Positions 27,188 to 35,486 of a stretch of 64,000 nt of DNA are shown here, piece after piece. The notes under the pieces are model-generated. The model ran no database searches. It saw only the letters and a list, made by a program, of their open reading frames with translations, and was not told where the DNA came from. The stretch's first letter is position 1, and each line of letters begins with the position of its first letter. Origin of the DNA: Pseudomonadota bacterium (lineage in GTDB: Bacteria; Pseudomonadota; Gammaproteobacteria; Acidiferrobacterales; Acidiferrobacteraceae); NCBI GenBank assembly GCA_021795715.1, contig JAJYPD010000002.1, forward strand, positions 1 to 64,000, written 5' to 3'. A program made the position numbers and the translations under genes.

Positions 27188-28189
27188 ATGCACAGTGGCA
27201 CCACGCTTACCCAATTCATTATCGAAGAACAGCGCCGTGTCGTCGGGGCGACGGGCGATTTCACATCGCTTCTCAATGACGTCGTCACCGCCATCAAGGT
27301 GATTGCGCACGTCGTCAACAAGGGGGATCTGCTTGGTGTTCTCGGCTCCGCCGGCAGCGAAAACGTGCAGGGCGAGACGCAAAAAAAGCTCGATGTCATC
27401 ACCAACGATGTGATGTTACGCTCCAATGAATGGGCGGGCCACCTGGCGGCGATGGCCTCGGAGGAGATGGAAGACATCTTTCTGATCCCCAAGTCGTATC
27501 CGCGCGGCAAATACCTTCTGATCTTCGATCCGCTCGACGGTTCGTCAAACATTGACGTCAACATCTCTGTGGGCACCATCTTTTCGATCCTGCGTGCGCC
27601 GGAGGGGGTGGCCGATCCCACCGCGCGGGATTTCCTGCAGCCCGGCACCCGCCAGGTGGCGGCGGGCTATGCCCTTTATGGCCCCTCGACCATGATGATG
27701 CTCACGTCGGGGCACGGCGTGAACGGTTTTACGCTTGACCGCGACGTGGGCGAGTTCATCCTGACACACAGGAACGTGCAGATCACGCCGGACACGCGCG
27801 AGTTTGCCATCAACGCCTCCAACGAGCGTTTCTGGGAACCGCCCGTGCGCCGCTACGTGGAAGAATGCCTGCAGGGAAAGGAAGGTCCCCGCGGCGAAAA
27901 CTTTAACATGCGCTGGGTGGCATCGATGGTCGCCGAGGTGCACCGCATCCTGGTGCGCGGCGGCGTCTTCATGTATCCGAAGGACACCAAGGACCCGGGC
28001 AAGGCCGGTAAACTGCGCCTTCTGTACGAGGCCAACCCCATGTCGTTTATCGTCGAGCAGGCCGGTGGCCTCAGCACCACCGGACGCGAACGCATCATGG
28101 ATATCCAGCCAAGCGGCCTGCACCAGCGCGTACCCGTCATACTGGGCTCGCGCAGCGAGGTCGAGCGTCTGATCGCCTACCACGGGTAG
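27188..28189 (+). CDS. fbp: Class I fructose-1,6-bisphosphatase
   Basis: Hydrolyses fructose-1,6-bisphosphate to fructose-6-P in gluconeogenesis and, in an autotroph, in Calvin-cycle regeneration. The 333 residues contain the metal and substrate motif [11 protein letters not shown] (about 118-128), [10 protein letters not shown] with acidic metal ligands, [17 protein letters not shown] and [19 protein letters not shown]. It is a single-gene unit with its own promoter and a hairpin after the stop. The adjacent carbonic anhydrase supports a CO2-fixing context. Confidence 0.96.
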   Translation: MHSGTTLTQFIIEEQRRVVGATGDFTSLLNDVVTAIKVIAHVVNKGDLLGVLGSAGSENVQGETQKKLDVITNDVMLRSNEWAGHLAAMASEEMEDIFLIPKSYPRGKYLLIFDPLDGSSNIDVNISVGTIFSILRAPEGVADPTARDFLQPGTRQVAAGYALYGPSTMMMLTSGHGVNGFTLDRDVGEFILTHRNVQITPDTREFAINASNERFWEPPVRRYVEECLQGKEGPRGENFNMRWVASMVAEVHRILVRGGVFMYPKDTKDPGKAGKLRLLYEANPMSFIVEQAGGLSTTGRERIMDIQPSGLHQRVPVILGSRSEVERLIAYHG

Positions 28190-28199
28190 GCGATTTTCC

Positions 28200-28227
28200 G
28201 CCCCGGGGCGCGCGCGCCTCCCGGGGC
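28200..28227 (+). terminator. Hairpin downstream of fbp
   Basis: GCCCCGGG/CCCGGGGC stem with a 12-base GC-rich loop, 10 bases after the fbp stop. There is no strong T-tract. Confidence 0.45.
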
Positions 28228-28321
28228 ATGGTCTTGGCCGCAGGTCTGCCCCGGGATCATGGCGGTGATGCGGTCCGTGTTTTGGGCGGGCAGTGCCCTG
28301 CCTGTGCAGGATGCGGCTTGG

Positions 28322-28350
28322 GGCGGCGGCGGATCGGGCATGCCGCCGCC
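28322..28350 (-). terminator. Hairpin downstream of carbonic anhydrase
   Basis: Perfect 9-bp stem GGCGGCGGC/GCCGCCGCC with an 11-base loop, 12 bases beyond the carbonic anhydrase stop. With the hairpin at 28200 it separates two convergent genes. Confidence 0.45.
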
Positions 28351-28362
28351 GGCATCCGTGTC

Positions 28363-28989
28363 TCAGGCCAGCAGCCCGAAGTCACCGCTTTGCGGCTCGT
28401 AGCCGTAGAGGCGCCCTTCCTCCATATCGAAGTACCAGGCGTGCAGACGGAGCGTGCCCTCGGTGACGCGTGTGCGGATGCTGGGGAAGGTCAGCAGGTT
28501 GTTGAGCGAAACGACCATGGCTGCGCGTTCGAGCGCGCGCGTCTGCTCGTCGAGGCTTGCGTCGGCGTGTTTACGGAGGACCTCGGCGCGTGCCGTGGCG
28601 GCGATGTTCATCCACGGCCCGATGTAGGTGCCGCCCTCGCCGGTCATGAGCGCGCGGATGCCGCCGCAATGCGAATGGCCCTTGATGACGATGTTTTCGA
28701 CCCTCAGGACTTCCACGGCGAATTCGATGGCGGCGCTGGTGCCGTGCAGATGGCCGTCCAGTTCACTCGGTGGTACGAGATTGGCGATATTGCGCACCAT
28801 GAAGATCTCGCCAAGACTGAGGTCGTCGAAGGTGGCTGACGGCGTGACGCGCGAATCCGAGCAGGCGATCATGAGGGTTTGCGGGGCCTGCCCATCACGG
28901 ACGAGATTCTGGATCACCCGCGACCCGGATTCGTAATATTGATGCCGGAACCGCGAAAATCCCTTTATGAGCTTGTCCGTGTGTCTCAC
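28363..28989 (-). CDS. can: Beta-class carbonic anhydrase
   Basis: Zinc enzyme for CO2/bicarbonate exchange in the cytoplasm. The 208 residues show the zinc ligands C43-S-D-S-R (Asp/Arg dyad beside it) and GHSHCGG with the His and second Cys ligands. ARNIAN-like VRNIANLVPP and HGTSAAIEFAV are also present. There is no signal peptide. It converges on fbp. In this organism it probably supplies CO2 or HCO3- to carboxylases. Confidence 0.93.
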   Translation of the reverse strand: MRHTDKLIKGFSRFRHQYYESGSRVIQNLVRDGQAPQTLMIACSDSRVTPSATFDDLSLGEIFMVRNIANLVPPSELDGHLHGTSAAIEFAVEVLRVENIVIKGHSHCGGIRALMTGEGGTYIGPWMNIAATARAEVLRKHADASLDEQTRALERAAMVVSLNNLLTFPSIRTRVTEGTLRLHAWYFDMEEGRLYGYEPQSGDFGLLA

Positions 28990-29064
28990 GTTTGGTCCTC
29001 GCCAAGTTGGAGTAGCGCCGCTATTGTGCCATGCGCGGGGTGGCGCGTGCTGCCTGATCCCTCT

Positions 29065-29517
29065 TCAGAGGCGGCGCGGCGGTGGATGGAGCCGCTGGAA
29101 GGCGTCGTCCATGCGGTATCCCTGCGTGTCGTAGGCGTGCACGACGACATGGTGGTGGCGCACACCGACGACCACCGTGCATGCAGGCCCCGTCCACCGT
29201 GCGCCGGCCCCCGAGCGAAGCAGCCGGAAGGCAGGACCGGGGGCGCAGGGATTGGTGTGATATACCGCATTCAGTTCCGCAACCCATTGTGTCGCCACGG
29301 TGAGGGCGGACTGGTCGTCCGGGAAGGCGCCTCGTGGACGTTCGCGCAGGGCAAACCACAGATGCTGGCGCACGGCCTGCTGGCAGATGACGATGCGAAA
29401 GCCCAGTGCCGCCGCCCACACGCCATAGAGAACCGCAAAGGCGATGGCGAGCCCGACGAATCGGCGGATCTGGCGCGGACTGGGTTGCGGGGAATCCGGG
29501 TTGGCCAAGGATTTCAT
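29065..29517 (-). CDS. Membrane-anchored protein of unknown function coupled to lgt
   Basis: 150 residues with one clear transmembrane helix near the N-terminus (VGLAIAFAVLYGVWAAALGF, about 21-40) after a basic, cytoplasmic-type start. The remainder is soluble and probably periplasmic, ending in a basic tail. No family is recognised. Its ATG overlaps the lgt stop in an ATGA, so it is likely translated with lgt, suggesting a role at the cell envelope. The frame extends upstream through lgt but the coupled ATG 29517 is the sensible start. Confidence 0.6.
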   Translation of the reverse strand: MKSLANPDSPQPSPRQIRRFVGLAIAFAVLYGVWAAALGFRIVICQQAVRQHLWFALRERPRGAFPDDQSALTVATQWVAELNAVYHTNPCAPGPAFRLLRSGAGARWTGPACTVVVGVRHHHVVVHAYDTQGYRMDDAFQRLHPPPRRL

Positions 29518-30374
29518 TTGTGTTTTCCGCGTAAAGACGGGCCAGAGCCGGGGCGGGGCTGCGCCGGGGGCGCGTTTACCGCCGAAGACGGCGTTTCGAA
29601 TCCGCCCCGATAAGCCCACCAGAGCAGTATGGGGCCAAGCAGTATCATGGGAATCGAAAGGATCTGGCCCATGTCGAGGGGGCCCATGACGAATCCCAGC
29701 TGGATATCGGGTTGGCGGGTGTATTCGACGGCAAAACGGAACAGTCCGTAGCCCAGCACGAACAGGCTGCCGACGGCGCCAGCCGGCCGCGGTTTGCGGC
29801 TGTAGAGACCAAGGATCAGGAGCAGCAGCACGCCCTCCAGCAGGAATTCGTAGATTTGCGACGGTTGCCGGGGTTGCGGGCCGCCGGCGGGGAAGATGAT
29901 CGCCCAGGGGAGATGGCTGACACGGCCAAACAGCTGATCGTTGATGAAATTGGCGAGGCGGCCGAGACCGAGCCCGATGGGGGCGGCGGGCGCCACGAAA
30001 TCCAGTGTCGCCATGGTCGAGCGGCCGTGTTGACGCGCGTAGGCCCAGCAACCGAGGATGACCCCAATGAGGCCGCCGTGGAACGACATGCCGCCGTCCC
30101 AGACCTTCAGGATCTGCACGGGGTGGCCGGCATAGTAGGGCAGGTCATACCAGAGCACGTAGCCAATGCGGCCGCCTGCGATGGCGCCGATTGCCAGATA
30201 GAACTCGAGATCGAAGACCTGCTCCTTGCCCCATCCCCAGTAGGGCCGCCGCCCGCGCCGGATGAGCCACAGTGTGCCGATGAAGAAGCTGATGATTTCG
30301 AGCAGCCCATACCAATGGATGGGCAGCGGACCGATATGAAAGCCGACGGGATTGATGTCCGGATAGGGCAGCAT
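29514..30374 (-). CDS. lgt: Prolipoprotein diacylglyceryl transferase
   Basis: Integral membrane enzyme that adds diacylglycerol to the lipobox cysteine of prolipoproteins. The 286 residues, with about seven hydrophobic segments, include WDGGMSFHGGLIGV (conserved His-Gly-Gly) and the Lgt signature GRLANFINDQLFGR (usual G-R-x-G-N-F-I-N-x-E-x-x-G-R). YEFLLEG and RFAVEYTRQPD are also typical. Start ATG 30374 has AAGGAAGG upstream; longer versions of the frame lack homology. The unknown membrane protein follows. Confidence 0.95.
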   Translation of the reverse strand: MLPYPDINPVGFHIGPLPIHWYGLLEIISFFIGTLWLIRRGRRPYWGWGKEQVFDLEFYLAIGAIAGGRIGYVLWYDLPYYAGHPVQILKVWDGGMSFHGGLIGVILGCWAYARQHGRSTMATLDFVAPAAPIGLGLGRLANFINDQLFGRVSHLPWAIIFPAGGPQPRQPSQIYEFLLEGVLLLLILGLYSRKPRPAGAVGSLFVLGYGLFRFAVEYTRQPDIQLGFVMGPLDMGQILSIPMILLGPILLWWAYRGGFETPSSAVNAPPAQPRPGSGPSLRGKHK

Positions 30375-30549
30375 GTCCTTCCTTTTGCCAACGGAACCTG
30401 ACCGGCACACGGCGCCGGGCACAGCGGCAGTATAGCGATCTTTGGCGCACTTGCGCGACTCCCGTGCGCTTTTGCCTTGCCGCGCCCCGCCGTGCAGACT
30501 CAGGGGGCAGGGCGCGCTTGTGAGGCGCCGTTGCAGGGAGGACAGGCGG

Positions 30550-31095
30550 ATGAAAAGGGAACCTTCCGGGTTCGTCGTGGATTGGGCGGCAGCCGCCGAC
30601 GCCCGGGCGATCGTGGATCTCGTCAATGAAGCCTATCGCACGCCGGGGCCGCAGGCCTGGACAAGCGAGGCCCATCTCCTGGGCGGGCAGCGCACCGATG
30701 CGGCCATGGTGGAATCCGCCATCGGTGTCTCCGGGGGCGGCATTTTGCTGCTGCGCGAACCAGACGGCATTGTTGGCTGTGTGCACCTGGAACCGGCGCA
30801 TACCGGTACCTGCCATCTGGGTCTTTTTGCCGTGCGCCCCGACCGGCAGGGGGCGGGTCGGGGCGGGGCGCTGATCGCCCATGCCGAGCAAATCGCACGG
30901 CATGGGGGAAGCGGTTTTGCGGAGATCGCTGTGATCGCGCAGCGCCAGGATCTGATCGCCTGGTATGAACGGCGTGGTTACCAGCAGACCGGCGGACAGC
31001 GGCCATTTCCTTACGGCGAGCCGCGGTTTGGCAGGCCGCGGCGGCCGGACCTCGTGTTTTGCATCCTGCGCAAAGTATTGGCCGATCCGTCCTAG
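30550..31095 (+). CDS. GNAT-family N-acetyltransferase
   Basis: 181 residues with the acetyl-CoA binding motif A, LFAVRPDRQGAGRGGALIAHAE (R/Q-x-x-G-x-G/A), near residues 95-115, and a typical C-terminal strand with YERRGYQQTGGQRPFPYGE. This motif is shared by enzymes acetylating amines, amino acids or peptides; substrate is unknown. GGGAGG lies upstream of ATG 30550. It stands divergent from lgt, and the next gene converges on it. Confidence 0.85.
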   Translation: MKREPSGFVVDWAAAADARAIVDLVNEAYRTPGPQAWTSEAHLLGGQRTDAAMVESAIGVSGGGILLLREPDGIVGCVHLEPAHTGTCHLGLFAVRPDRQGAGRGGALIAHAEQIARHGGSGFAEIAVIAQRQDLIAWYERRGYQQTGGQRPFPYGEPRFGRPRRPDLVFCILRKVLADPS

Positions 31096-31119
31096 CGGGC
31101 GGCACCGGCGGACCGCCCG

Positions 31120-31785
31120 TCAGAGCGTGGACTGCGCGGCCAAGGCCCGCGCCAGAACCGCCATCAAGGTCGTGCCGGCCGCATCGGCGGTCGCGCCAAA
31201 TGCGATGATGCCGTCTTTGTGTCCGCGCATGGCCAGCACGCGCGTCGCAGGCAGATCCGTGTCCCGAAACAGCGCGGCAATCGCGTTGGCCATCGCCGGT
31301 GTGCCGTACGCCACATCCGCCGGCGTGCAGGGCAGGCCCAGACGGTCGGCCTGCGACCAGATCAGCGCGCTGTGCACATGAAAAACGAAACCGGCATCCG
31401 GGCGTAACCGGTAGATGATGTGATGAGCAAGGGATTCGGACGAAGGGCGGGCACGGCCGCGGGCCTGCACCGCATTGCCGTGCAGGCTGCAGGCGGTCAC
31501 GCACACATAATCGTCGGCGGTCAGACGGCTCTTGTGGCCGGTCTGCGTGGCGGTGATCAGGAAGGACGGCTGTGCGGGAGCACCGCCAAGGCGCATGCTC
31601 ACGTTGCCATAGCCCACTTCAAGCGGCTGTTTCTCGACGCCGACGAGCCCCTGCTGCCAGAGGATGTGCCGCCAGGCCTCGAGATCACGGACCGCGGCCG
31701 GCCAGTCGGCCGCCGCGGTTTCGAGGCGGACGTCGAATTTGATGACACCCTCATCCGGCCCCTGCGATGCGGCGTCTTTCTTCAT
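31120..31785 (-). CDS. Class II aldolase/adducin-family protein
   Basis: A 221-residue zinc-type aldolase fold. It shows GYGNVSMRL near the start (phosphate-binding region), the metal ligands in VFHVHSALIW (H-x-H) and GHKDGIIAFG (third His), and SSESLAHHIIY. Family members include fuculose aldolases, ribulose-5-P epimerases and methylthioribulose-1-P dehydratase; the substrate here is not evident. The frame is open to 32097, but the family start fits ATG 31785. It converges on the GNAT gene. Confidence 0.75.
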   Translation of the reverse strand: MKKDAASQGPDEGVIKFDVRLETAAADWPAAVRDLEAWRHILWQQGLVGVEKQPLEVGYGNVSMRLGGAPAQPSFLITATQTGHKSRLTADDYVCVTACSLHGNAVQARGRARPSSESLAHHIIYRLRPDAGFVFHVHSALIWSQADRLGLPCTPADVAYGTPAMANAIAALFRDTDLPATRVLAMRGHKDGIIAFGATADAAGTTLMAVLARALAAQSTL

Positions 31786-32185
31786 GAGCGTGGCGTAAAT
31801 CCCCTGGGTTGCGGCCTGTCCGGCCCCGAGCGGGCGATACGATACGGAACAACCGCGCACAAGTCGAATGCCCAGGCGAACCCCCCTTGCGATCGGCGCG
31901 GGCCGGCACATGCGATGGCGGCAATTTTTGGTCTTAGACGAGGTCGAACCCGCATAGGTGTGCCGCACCTCGGGGCAGCCCGCGGGCGGATCCCGGGCGT
32001 GTCCGCCACGTTGGGTGGTGTGCCAGGCGGGAAGACGTTTCCTGCGCGGGGATCCGCCCGCCCCCCGGGGGCGCGATAACAGGATATAATTTGACAAGGC
32101 GCGTTGTGGATGAGCCGTATGAGGATGGGGTCATGGGGTCGGATGGGTTTTTGGTGAGGCCGGCGCGTTGCGCGGGGGCTTGCTT
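31786..32185. promoter_or_regulatory. 400-bp region between divergent genes
   Basis: No gene was recognised. It lies between the class II aldolase-like gene (minus) and the DUF302 gene (plus). It contains a TATAAT at 32085-32090 that could serve the DUF302 gene, followed closely by TTGACA at 32091-32096, which points to overlapping or alternative promoters. The -35 for the TATAAT is not obvious. Confidence 0.3.
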
Positions 32186-32566
32186 GTGATCACGGCGACC
32201 TGTGCGCAGCCGGCCGATGTCGTAGTCGAGCGCCTGAAAGCCGCGGTCGGTGCCCTGTCCATGGCGCTCATCACCCATATCGATGGGCAGGCCAATGCCG
32301 CCCGGAAAGGCCTGAGGGCCGGCCCCGACCAGATCCTCGAGGTATTCCGGCCGGATTTCGCCGTCCGGGTGTGGGCGGCCGACAAGCGCGCAGGCCTCGA
32401 CATTCCCATCCGTTATCATGTCTATGAGCAGGATGGGGTGACGCACATGAGCTACCGGGCGCCGAGCGCGATTTTTGCGCCCTACGCCAATCCCGAACTG
32501 GATGCGCTGGCGCGCGAACTGGACGTCATCTTTGCGGAGATTTTTGCGCGCGGTCAGGCGGCCTAG
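32186..32566 (+). CDS. DUF302-domain protein
   Basis: About 126 residues resembling DUF302: an N-terminal strand, a helix (ADVVVERLKAAVGALSMALITHID), then GPDQILEVFRPDFAVRVWAADKRAGLDIPIRYHVYEQDG. In the family the corresponding part reads E-V-C-N-P-x-x-A-x-x-x-L-x-x-D-x-x-x-x-x-x-L-P-C-R. The usual cysteines are replaced here (F-R-P and L-D-I-P-I-R), which is unusual. GTG 32186 was chosen at the domain edge; TTG 32168 is possible. Function of DUF302 is not known to me. Confidence 0.6.
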   Translation: MITATCAQPADVVVERLKAAVGALSMALITHIDGQANAARKGLRAGPDQILEVFRPDFAVRVWAADKRAGLDIPIRYHVYEQDGVTHMSYRAPSAIFAPYANPELDALARELDVIFAEIFARGQAA

Positions 32567-32673
32567 CCTGGCGGGGGCGGCCTTGCGGCGCTTTGCAGGG
32601 GTTGGCGGAAACCGCGCGGACTGGGTTTTGGGAGAGCCATTTTGACCATTTTGACGCTTCGGCAAGGTGCCCG

Positions 32674-33885
32674 ATGATAGCGACTGTCTTCCTGGTGATG
32701 TATCTGCTGGCTCACGCCTTCGTTGCCGAGATCCTGGTCACCGGAATGCAGCTGGGCCCGTTTGCGACCGTGATCGTGGCGGTCATTCTGATCGTGTTCG
32801 GCGCCTCTCCGTTCGTCGGCCGCCGGCTGGAGCGGCTGGGACACCTGCGGGCGGCGCGCGTGTTCGCGGTCTTTGGTTATACGTGGGCCGGCCTTGTCGT
32901 CCTCTTTGTCCTCTCCCGGCTGACCGTGGACCTCGCCACGCTGCTGGTGGCACCGGTAGCGCCGGTGGCGCGGGCGTTTGCGCCTTTCGGCGCCTTGATC
33001 CTGACGGCGGTGTGCGGGTCGGGGTTGGCGCTTTATGCCTTCATGGAGCGCTCGCGGGTGCGGGTCGAGACATATACCCTGCCAACCAGCAAATGGCCGG
33101 ATTCCGGCCGCGACCGTGTGCGGGTGGGGCAGATTTCCGACGTACATATCGGGTTCATGAACGGCCGGCGGCGCATTCGCGCGATCGCGGCGCGGCTGCG
33201 CGCCTATGAACCAGACATTGTCGTATCGACCGGCGATCTGGTGGATTCACCGATCGGGTTGCACGAAGCCTATGCCGATGCGCTGGCGGAGATCCAGCCG
33301 CCGCTTGGCAAGTATGCGATCATCGGCAACCACGAATACTATGCCGGCCTGCCCCATACGCTTGCCTTTTTGGAGCGCGCAGGTTTCATCGTTTTGCGCA
33401 ACGCGGTCCGTACGGTGGGTGGCGTGCAGCTGGTGGGCGTCGATGATCCGGCCACGGATATGCAGGCCGACTGGGCGCAGCGGGAGACGCGCCTGCTGGC
33501 GCAGGTGCGCAGGGATACCTTCACCGTGTTGCTGAAGCATCGTCCCGATCTGGTGAAAAACGCCGTCGTGCGCGCCGACCTGCAGTTGTCCGGTCACACG
33601 CACAAAGGTCAGATCTTCCCCTTCAATTTCCTGACGCGCCTCTATTACCCGGCGAACGCCGGACTCTATCGCATGGCGCGCGCCACATTTCTGTATGTGA
33701 GCCGTGGCACCGGCGCATGGGGTCCGCCGTTCCGCCTGTTTTCCCCGCCGGAGATCACGCTCTTTGACATCGGACCGGGCTTGCCGGATCCGGGCGGGCG
33801 GCCGTTGCCGTCGGTTCTGGAGGACGAGGTGTCCTCCCCGGCGGAGGATCTGCCGGCCCAGGTCATCGCCTGCAGCGACGACTGA
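32674..33885 (+). CDS. Membrane-anchored metallophosphoesterase (YaeI/YkuE type)
   Basis: 403 residues. The N-terminal third holds about four hydrophobic helices (from MIATVFLVMYLL through LILTAVCGSGLALYAF). The C-terminal part is a calcineurin-like phosphoesterase with QISDVHIG, STGDLVDSP, IIGNHEYYAGLP, LKHRPDL and LSGHTHKGQIFPFN, giving the complete two-metal set. Such proteins include UDP-diacylglucosamine hydrolase-like and phosphodiesterase enzymes; the substrate is unknown. ATG 32674 starts at the first helix. It converges with the regulator gene at 33906. Confidence 0.85.
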   Translation: MIATVFLVMYLLAHAFVAEILVTGMQLGPFATVIVAVILIVFGASPFVGRRLERLGHLRAARVFAVFGYTWAGLVVLFVLSRLTVDLATLLVAPVAPVARAFAPFGALILTAVCGSGLALYAFMERSRVRVETYTLPTSKWPDSGRDRVRVGQISDVHIGFMNGRRRIRAIAARLRAYEPDIVVSTGDLVDSPIGLHEAYADALAEIQPPLGKYAIIGNHEYYAGLPHTLAFLERAGFIVLRNAVRTVGGVQLVGVDDPATDMQADWAQRETRLLAQVRRDTFTVLLKHRPDLVKNAVVRADLQLSGHTHKGQIFPFNFLTRLYYPANAGLYRMARATFLYVSRGTGAWGPPFRLFSPPEITLFDIGPGLPDPGGRPLPSVLEDEVSSPAEDLPAQVIACSDD

Positions 33886-33905
33886 ACGGTGCGGCCGGGT
33901 CTCCC

Positions 33906-35057
33906 TCAATCGGCGCCCGATGTGTCCGGGGCATCCGGCGGCCTCTCTGTCGGTATGCGGATCCAGAAGGTGGCTCCGCGGTCGGGATTGTTGCGGGCCC
34001 CGATCGATCCCCTGTGCAGGGTCACAAGCTCCTTGCAGATGGCAAGGCCAAGGCCCGTGCTGTGCTCATGCCCCGTCGGCTTGTTGCTGAGTGTGGCGTA
34101 CGGCTGAAAGAGCTGGGTGATGTCTTTCTGTGAGAGCCCCGGCCCCTGGTCGCTCACTTCGCAGGTTATGAAGCCGTCTGCCGCCCATGTCGAGATGATG
34201 ATGACCGTGCTGCGCGGGCTGAACTTGATGGCGTTGCCGATCAGGTTGTCGAGTATCTGCAGGATGCGCAGTTCGTCGGCTTCGATGCGGGGGATGCCGC
34301 TTGCAAAGCGCAGACCGATCTCGATGTCTTTGTTGTGCCCGTAACCTGCGTTGTGGGCGACCGCCTGGCGCACGAGCGCACCGAAGTCGGTCGGCGAAAT
34401 CCGCAGGCGCACGCGTCCCGCCCGCATCGCCCCCACGTCGACCAGTTCCGAGATGATCTTCTGCATGTAGCGCGCGCTGTCGATCAGGAGATCGAGCGCG
34501 GAGACATCGTCTGCGGATACCGCGGCGCCGGGCACCATGGAGAGGCGAAGTTGCTGGGCCACATCGAGCATCAGCATGATCGGCTTTTTCAGGTCGTGGC
34601 TTGCGGTCCGCAAAAAGTGGTCGTTGACGTCCTTTAGGCCCTTTAGTGTGATCTGGGTGTGCACGCGCGCCCGCACCGTGCTGGCATCGAAGGGCTTGGT
34701 CACGTAGTCATTGGCCCCGTCGCGCAGTGCCGCGACGATCATCTCCGCGTCCGCAGATCCGGAAATGATGATGACGGGCAGATTGAGCGGCGAGTGCTCC
34801 TGGCGGATCTGCCGCAGCAGTTCGAGTCCGCCGATGACACCGGGCAGCCGGATGTCGAGAAGGATCAGGTCGAAGGTGCCGGCGGCCATGAGCCGGTCCG
34901 CCTCCAGGGCATCGCAGGCGAGTGTCACCTGATAGCCGTCGCGTTTGAGTCCGATGGCGAGCGCGCCGCGCAAGCCCTCGTCGTCGTCGACGACGAGTAC
35001 GGACTCGCGTTTCAGGTCGGCTGTGCGCGTGACCTCGGATAACGCTGTTGGCATCAT
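33906..35057 (-). CDS. Hybrid two-component protein: receiver followed by histidine kinase
   Basis: A soluble, 383-residue protein with the receiver first: VLVVDDDEG, phospho-acceptor Asp in LILLDIRLPG, and Lys in YVTKPF (about 20-135). Then comes HisKA with the H-box TASHDLKKPIM (His about 160) and HATPase_c with DNLIGNAIKFS, DQGPGL and STGLGLAICKE. No membrane segment or output domain is seen. ATG 35057 follows GGGAAGG. It is transcribed away from the first kdp operon, sharing a 247-bp region that holds the sigma54-type promoter. A link to potassium control is possible but not shown. Confidence 0.88.
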   Translation of the reverse strand: MMPTALSEVTRTADLKRESVLVVDDDEGLRGALAIGLKRDGYQVTLACDALEADRLMAAGTFDLILLDIRLPGVIGGLELLRQIRQEHSPLNLPVIIISGSADAEMIVAALRDGANDYVTKPFDASTVRARVHTQITLKGLKDVNDHFLRTASHDLKKPIMLMLDVAQQLRLSMVPGAAVSADDVSALDLLIDSARYMQKIISELVDVGAMRAGRVRLRISPTDFGALVRQAVAHNAGYGHNKDIEIGLRFASGIPRIEADELRILQILDNLIGNAIKFSPRSTVIIISTWAADGFITCEVSDQGPGLSQKDITQLFQPYATLSNKPTGHEHSTGLGLAICKELVTLHRGSIGARNNPDRGATFWIRIPTERPPDAPDTSGAD

Positions 35058-35247
35058 CGCCTTCCCGGTTTTTATACCCGAAATCATAGCCAACGATCCC
35101 GCCTGCGCAAAGGGCGGCGGGGCGGGCGCTGTTGCGCGCGCCCTTAAGTTGCGCCACCGCACGCCCGCAGCCAAGGGGCCTGTCATGTCCCCAGGGCTTC
35201 CCCTTGCGCACCCGCCAACTGCCTGAAAAGTCACGGCATCTTCTACC

Positions 35248-35263
35248 CGGCACAAATTTTGCT
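35248..35263 (+). promoter_or_regulatory. Sigma54 (-24/-12) promoter of the first kdp operon
   Basis: The sequence C-GGCAC-AAATT-TTGC-T has GG and GC separated by exactly 10 bases and matches the sigma54 consensus TGGCAC-N5-TTGC at all but the first base. The predicted start of transcription near 35274 leaves about 30 bases before ATG 35305, with GGGAGG as the ribosome site. The nearby gene at 47858 encodes a sigma54 activator, supporting the call. Confidence 0.7.
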
Positions 35264-35304
35264 TTAGAGCGGCGCGAGAGGGTGTCCCGGAGAGGGAGGT
35301 ACAC

Positions 35305-35397
35305 ATGGCGTGGCTTTATTTGTTTGTGTTGCTCGTATTTTTTGTGATGTCGATCGGCTTGGTGGAATGGCTCGAGCGGTTGCGGAGGATGCGATGA
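35305..35397 (+). CDS. Tiny membrane protein at the head of kdp operon 1
   Basis: Thirty residues, MAWLYLFVLLVFFVMSIGLV then EWLERLRRMR: one hydrophobic helix followed by a short positively charged amphipathic tail. A strong ribosome site (GGGAGGT) precedes ATG 35305. Its stop overlaps the kdpF start (ATGA), so it belongs to the operon. It is not KdpF, which is the next ORF. A similar-sized ORF precedes kdpF in the second operon (40205). The function is unknown; a small regulatory or stabilising subunit of the pump is a reasonable guess. Confidence 0.7.
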   Translation: MAWLYLFVLLVFFVMSIGLVEWLERLRRMR

Positions 35398-35486
35398 GTC
35401 TCTTTGCGTGGTTCGGACTGGTGGTGGGTGTGGGGATCGTTCTCTATCTCTTTGTCTTTCTGCTGAATCCGGAGAAATTCCTATGA
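35394..35486 (+). CDS. kdpF: KdpF subunit, first operon
   Basis: Thirty residues, one membrane helix, ending YLFVFLLNPEKFL. The L-L-x-P-E-x-F end is the mark of KdpF, the lipid-like stabilising peptide of the Kdp complex. It overlaps the tiny ORF upstream (ATGA) and kdpA downstream (ATGATG). Confidence 0.85.
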   Translation: MSLFAWFGLVVGVGIVLYLFVFLLNPEKFL

